NCBI GenBank assembly: GCA_949825025.1
Contig: OX463783.1
Location: forward strand, 12,993,628-13,057,627
Direction: 5' to 3'
Length of the DNA: 64,000 nt
Origin: Siphlonurus alternatus
Lineage: Eukaryota; Arthropoda; Insecta; Ephemeroptera; Siphlonuridae
The translations under genes and the position numbers were made by a program. Below the pieces are notes generated by a model, which was given only the letters and a program-made list of their open reading frames with translations, was not told where the DNA came from and searched no databases. Below, piece by piece: positions 61,405 to 64,000 of the stretch; the stretch's first letter is position 1; each line of letters opens with the position of its first letter.

Positions 61405-62321
61405 ATGACAAGTTTCTCAAATTCTTCTCTCAATATCTCCAATTATTTGGTTATTTAGAATTTTATACAATTAGAACTAATTGTATAAAAATTAAAACTT
61501 CACTATTCTTATACTCGTGTGCATTTATAACAATTAACGCTGCATTTTCAATTTACGCAACTATTTATATTCATCCTGTCATCTATAATATAAATGATTT
61601 CAACAGAAAACTTCGTGGTTATTTGGGAATGCTTAATCTACATATATTACCTCAAATATTAAGTATTACGGCGCTTGTTAATATTTTATTATATTCAAAA
61701 AAAATTATCAGCTGTTTTCAGAGATTTGGAATTAATTGACAAATATATAAAATATAAGGAGATTTCAAATCTTACAGCTAAAAATTCTTCATATATTCAA
61801 TTTTTTTTACATCATAATTCCATGGTTAATATTTTTTTCTTTTTATTTACAAAGTCCAGGATTCCCTAAATTTTTAAATATTATACCTTACTTTGCACCA
61901 ATAGCAATTTTACGTTTAACTGAAAAATTTAATGAACAAAAACTCATTACTTGTTTTTGTTTAATAAAAAGACGTTGTTCATTTATTAATTATAAAATTA
62001 AATCACTGAAAGCTTAAAATACAAGTAAATTATTCCTTTCTGATCTAAAATCAAATGTACATATGTTGCGTTCTGCACATTTAAAATTAGAAATTCTTGT
62101 AAAACAATTGAACGTAATTTTTAACTTGTCTATACTTATTATTATATTTTCATTGTTTTGCAATATTGTAATGATTCTCTACATGGCCATGTTTACAATA
62201 TTTTACGAGTATAAAAATGAAAGTTCAGAATCCTCTATGGGTTATAAGTTTGTGATTGCGTTTTTACATTCTTTGTCAAGATTATTGCTGTTTATTTGGA
62301 CGTGGATCAACCACTTCAGAG
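61405..62321 (+). pseudogene. Gustatory receptor-like first exon, unit B5, several frameshifts
   Basis: Compared with B3, two bases are lost after the second codon, so the ATG frame stops within 20 codons. The GVFPIT region is scrambled. Further frameshifts occur near 61700 and 61830, and an in-frame stop near 62018. Two bases are also lost in the terminal WTCGSTT region (62299-62306). Recognisable pieces are LFLYSCAFITINAAFSIYAT, LRLTEKFNEQKLITCF, RRCSFINYKIKS and MGYKFVIAFLHSLSRLLLF. The donor GTAAGT remains. Clear duplicate of B3, later disabled. Confidence 0.88.
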
Positions 62322-62442
62322 GTAAGTTAACATTATTAAGTGTGTACTATATAGAGAGGGTAAAGTATAAAAAAAAAATTGTTACTCAAGTCAAAGGTTA
62401 ATAATTAACCCGTTTTTCTATTGTGTTTTCAAATTATCTTAA

Positions 62443-63378
62443 GGTAGAGATAATGTCGGTCAGCTGTTTTTTTTAGCTCTATTTGATTAACATGTAAACC
62501 TTAGCAAATTCACAAAAATTCTGAAATTTTTTTGAGAGGCAGATATTAGTGCCTAAAAGCCATAGAAAAAAATTCAAAACAATTTAACGAGCAGATTTTT
62601 TTAATTAATTTTTTAGTTTGTCTCTCCATGGAAAAGCCCTATGCTGAAAATTAAATAAATTAATTAAAAAAAATCGGCTCGTTAAATCGTTTTGAAATGG
62701 GGAATTCTCTTACAACTCAAATTTTAATTTAACTACTATATCATGATACGGTACATATTAACAATAAGTTTGACTTACGTTTCAAGTTTTTTAACTCAAA
62801 TTTGGGGACTCTGAAGGGATTATTAGAATAGGGGCAAAGTATGCAACCCGCGCGCAAACCTGAAAATTGTGACGTAGAAACTCCCTAGTTAACACACAAC
62901 AACTGCCTGATATCATAGTTTGAGCGTCAAGGAGTGATTGTCTATAAATTTTAGTAACACGATCGAAATCCGAGGGTTTTTCTACCCTAGTATCAGTAGT
63001 TTTATTCCTAATATCAGTTTACTTAAAGAGTGATAATTGAAAATATAAATTTATTGCAGGAAAAAATCGCCTGCTAGGCAGTTTCTACGTCACGTTTTGG
63101 CGCCAGATTCAAAAGAAGGAAAATTTTTAAAAAATTCCCACGTCTCCAATTTTGAAAATTGAAACTTTTTTGTTTTGGGACATTTAGTTTCAAGGCATAG
63201 AGCATCTGAAAAAAAAATAAAATAAATGTAGGAGAATTCCCCATTTTTTCTATGACTTTTAGGCACTAATATCTGCCTCTGAAAAAAAATTCAGAATTTT
63301 TGTGAATTTGCTAAGGTTTACATATTAATCAAATGGAGCTAAAAAAAAAAAAAACAGCTGACCGATGTTATCTCTACC
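62443..63378. mobile_element. TTAA-flanked foldback element (936 bp)
   Basis: The ends GGTAGAGATAATGTCGGTCA and TGACCGATGTTATCTCTACC lie between TTAA (62439-62442 and 63379-63382). The arms extend about 150 bp through GGCAGATATTAGTGCCTAAA. The interior (62825-63005) has a block shared, inverted, with 37620-37800. No transposase frame. Confidence 0.85.
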
Positions 63379-63382
63379 TTAA

Positions 63383-63745
63383 ATAATAATTCTTTATTTT
63401 AAATAACTATGTTATTGAAATACTTAATTTCAAAGATTATGTGTAAGAATGACTATCCAGCCAAACATAGCCTGTATTATTCCTCAAGAATATATACAAA
63501 ATGGGTGATTTTACTAAAAAATAAACTATTATATTAATTTTTCTGATTGTGTATTGTATAATATTGACTTGTTGACTACATTGATAGATCAATAAATTTC
63601 TTATTTTTTATTTCCTACAATAAAGGAACAATAATATCTGAGTATATGATTATATAATAGAAAGTTAAATTTACATTATTTACGACCAATAAGATACGAC
63701 ACTTTTTAGTCTTTTTACAACAAATATATTGAAAAAATATAGTAT
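63383..63745. other. AT-rich DNA, no exon seen
   Basis: Searched for a Gr C-terminal exon (acceptor, then TM7 and TYxxxxxQF); none was found in 62322-64000. Confidence 0.5.
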
Positions 63746-63969
63746 AAAGTTGGATTCAGATGGCGACAGTGGCGATGAGACGCGATTTTGTCACACAAGC
63801 TGTGAAATCCTATGCGGCAAGCGAATTCGCCAATGCGGCGGCGAATATCGCGTTTAATTACGATGCTCTTTTTTTTTAATCGCCAAATATGGCCACCAAT
63901 GGATGTTACAGCAAGTGCGCATTATTCGCTTCACGTCGCATGATAAAAATCACCATGTGAATCTGCCTT
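63746..63969. mobile_element. TIR MITE, AGGCGGATTCAGATGGCGA family, copy 2
   Basis: AGTTGGATTCAGATGGCGAC at the left and ATCACCATGTGAATCTGCCT at the right. The interior AGCTGTGAAATCCTATGC, TTCGCCAATGCGGCGG and CACGTCGCATGATAAAAATC parallels 40406-40618, with a short extra segment near 63900. Confidence 0.7.
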
Positions 63970-64000
63970 TAGATAAAAGAATAATAAAAAAATCCATATT

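Overview
The window looks like nuclear DNA of an arthropod, most likely an insect. It is AT-rich, has multi-exon genes with GT-AG introns, many small DNA transposons and one LINE. It also carries a cluster of gustatory-receptor (Gr) type exons, a family characteristic of arthropods. I cannot name the species. No prokaryotic feature, CRISPR array, rRNA or functional tRNA gene was seen.

Layout. (1) 1466-15095 (+): 19 coding exons of a secretory-pathway Ca2+/Mn2+ ATPase (SPCA, ATP2C1 type), complete except for a short N-terminal exon that must lie upstream of what I can identify. Its introns hold a 2.6-kb hAT element and several MITEs. (2) 15096-19247: AT-rich intergenic DNA. (3) 19248-25093 (-): a complete nine-exon, 492-residue cytochrome P450 of the insect CYP2 clan, nearest by eye to CYP305-type enzymes. 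(4) 25094-29716: intergenic, with a second hAT element, two related TTAA-flanked foldback elements and a long (AT)n tract. (5) 29717-62321 (+): twelve Gr first-exon units in one orientation. Seven belong to subfamily A (A1-A7) and five to subfamily B (B1-B5). Nine are open and three are broken (A4, B4, B5). Each has a TATA-like box 40-49 nt before its ATG, except the weak site of B4. Each ends at the same place, after a WTCxSTTxx-type motif directly followed by a splice donor.

The Gr units lack the last transmembrane segment and the C-terminal TYxxxxxQF motif of the family. I find no exon coding for it after any unit, even where the next promoter starts about 320 bp downstream. The simplest reading is one complex locus, like Drosophila Gr39a or Gr23a. 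There, many large alternative first exons, each with its own promoter, splice to shared short 3' exons, which here would lie beyond base 62321 and probably outside the window. This is an inference, not proven.

The spaces between Gr units are filled with mobile DNA. A full-length LINE (51908-57666, - strand, 13-bp target duplication) is itself split by a 450-bp TTAA-flanked MITE. There are also a LINE 3' fragment, a tRNA-headed SINE with partial copies, and several foldback families. Many of these carry the palindrome TGACGTCA, a full CRE (CREB/ATF-type site).
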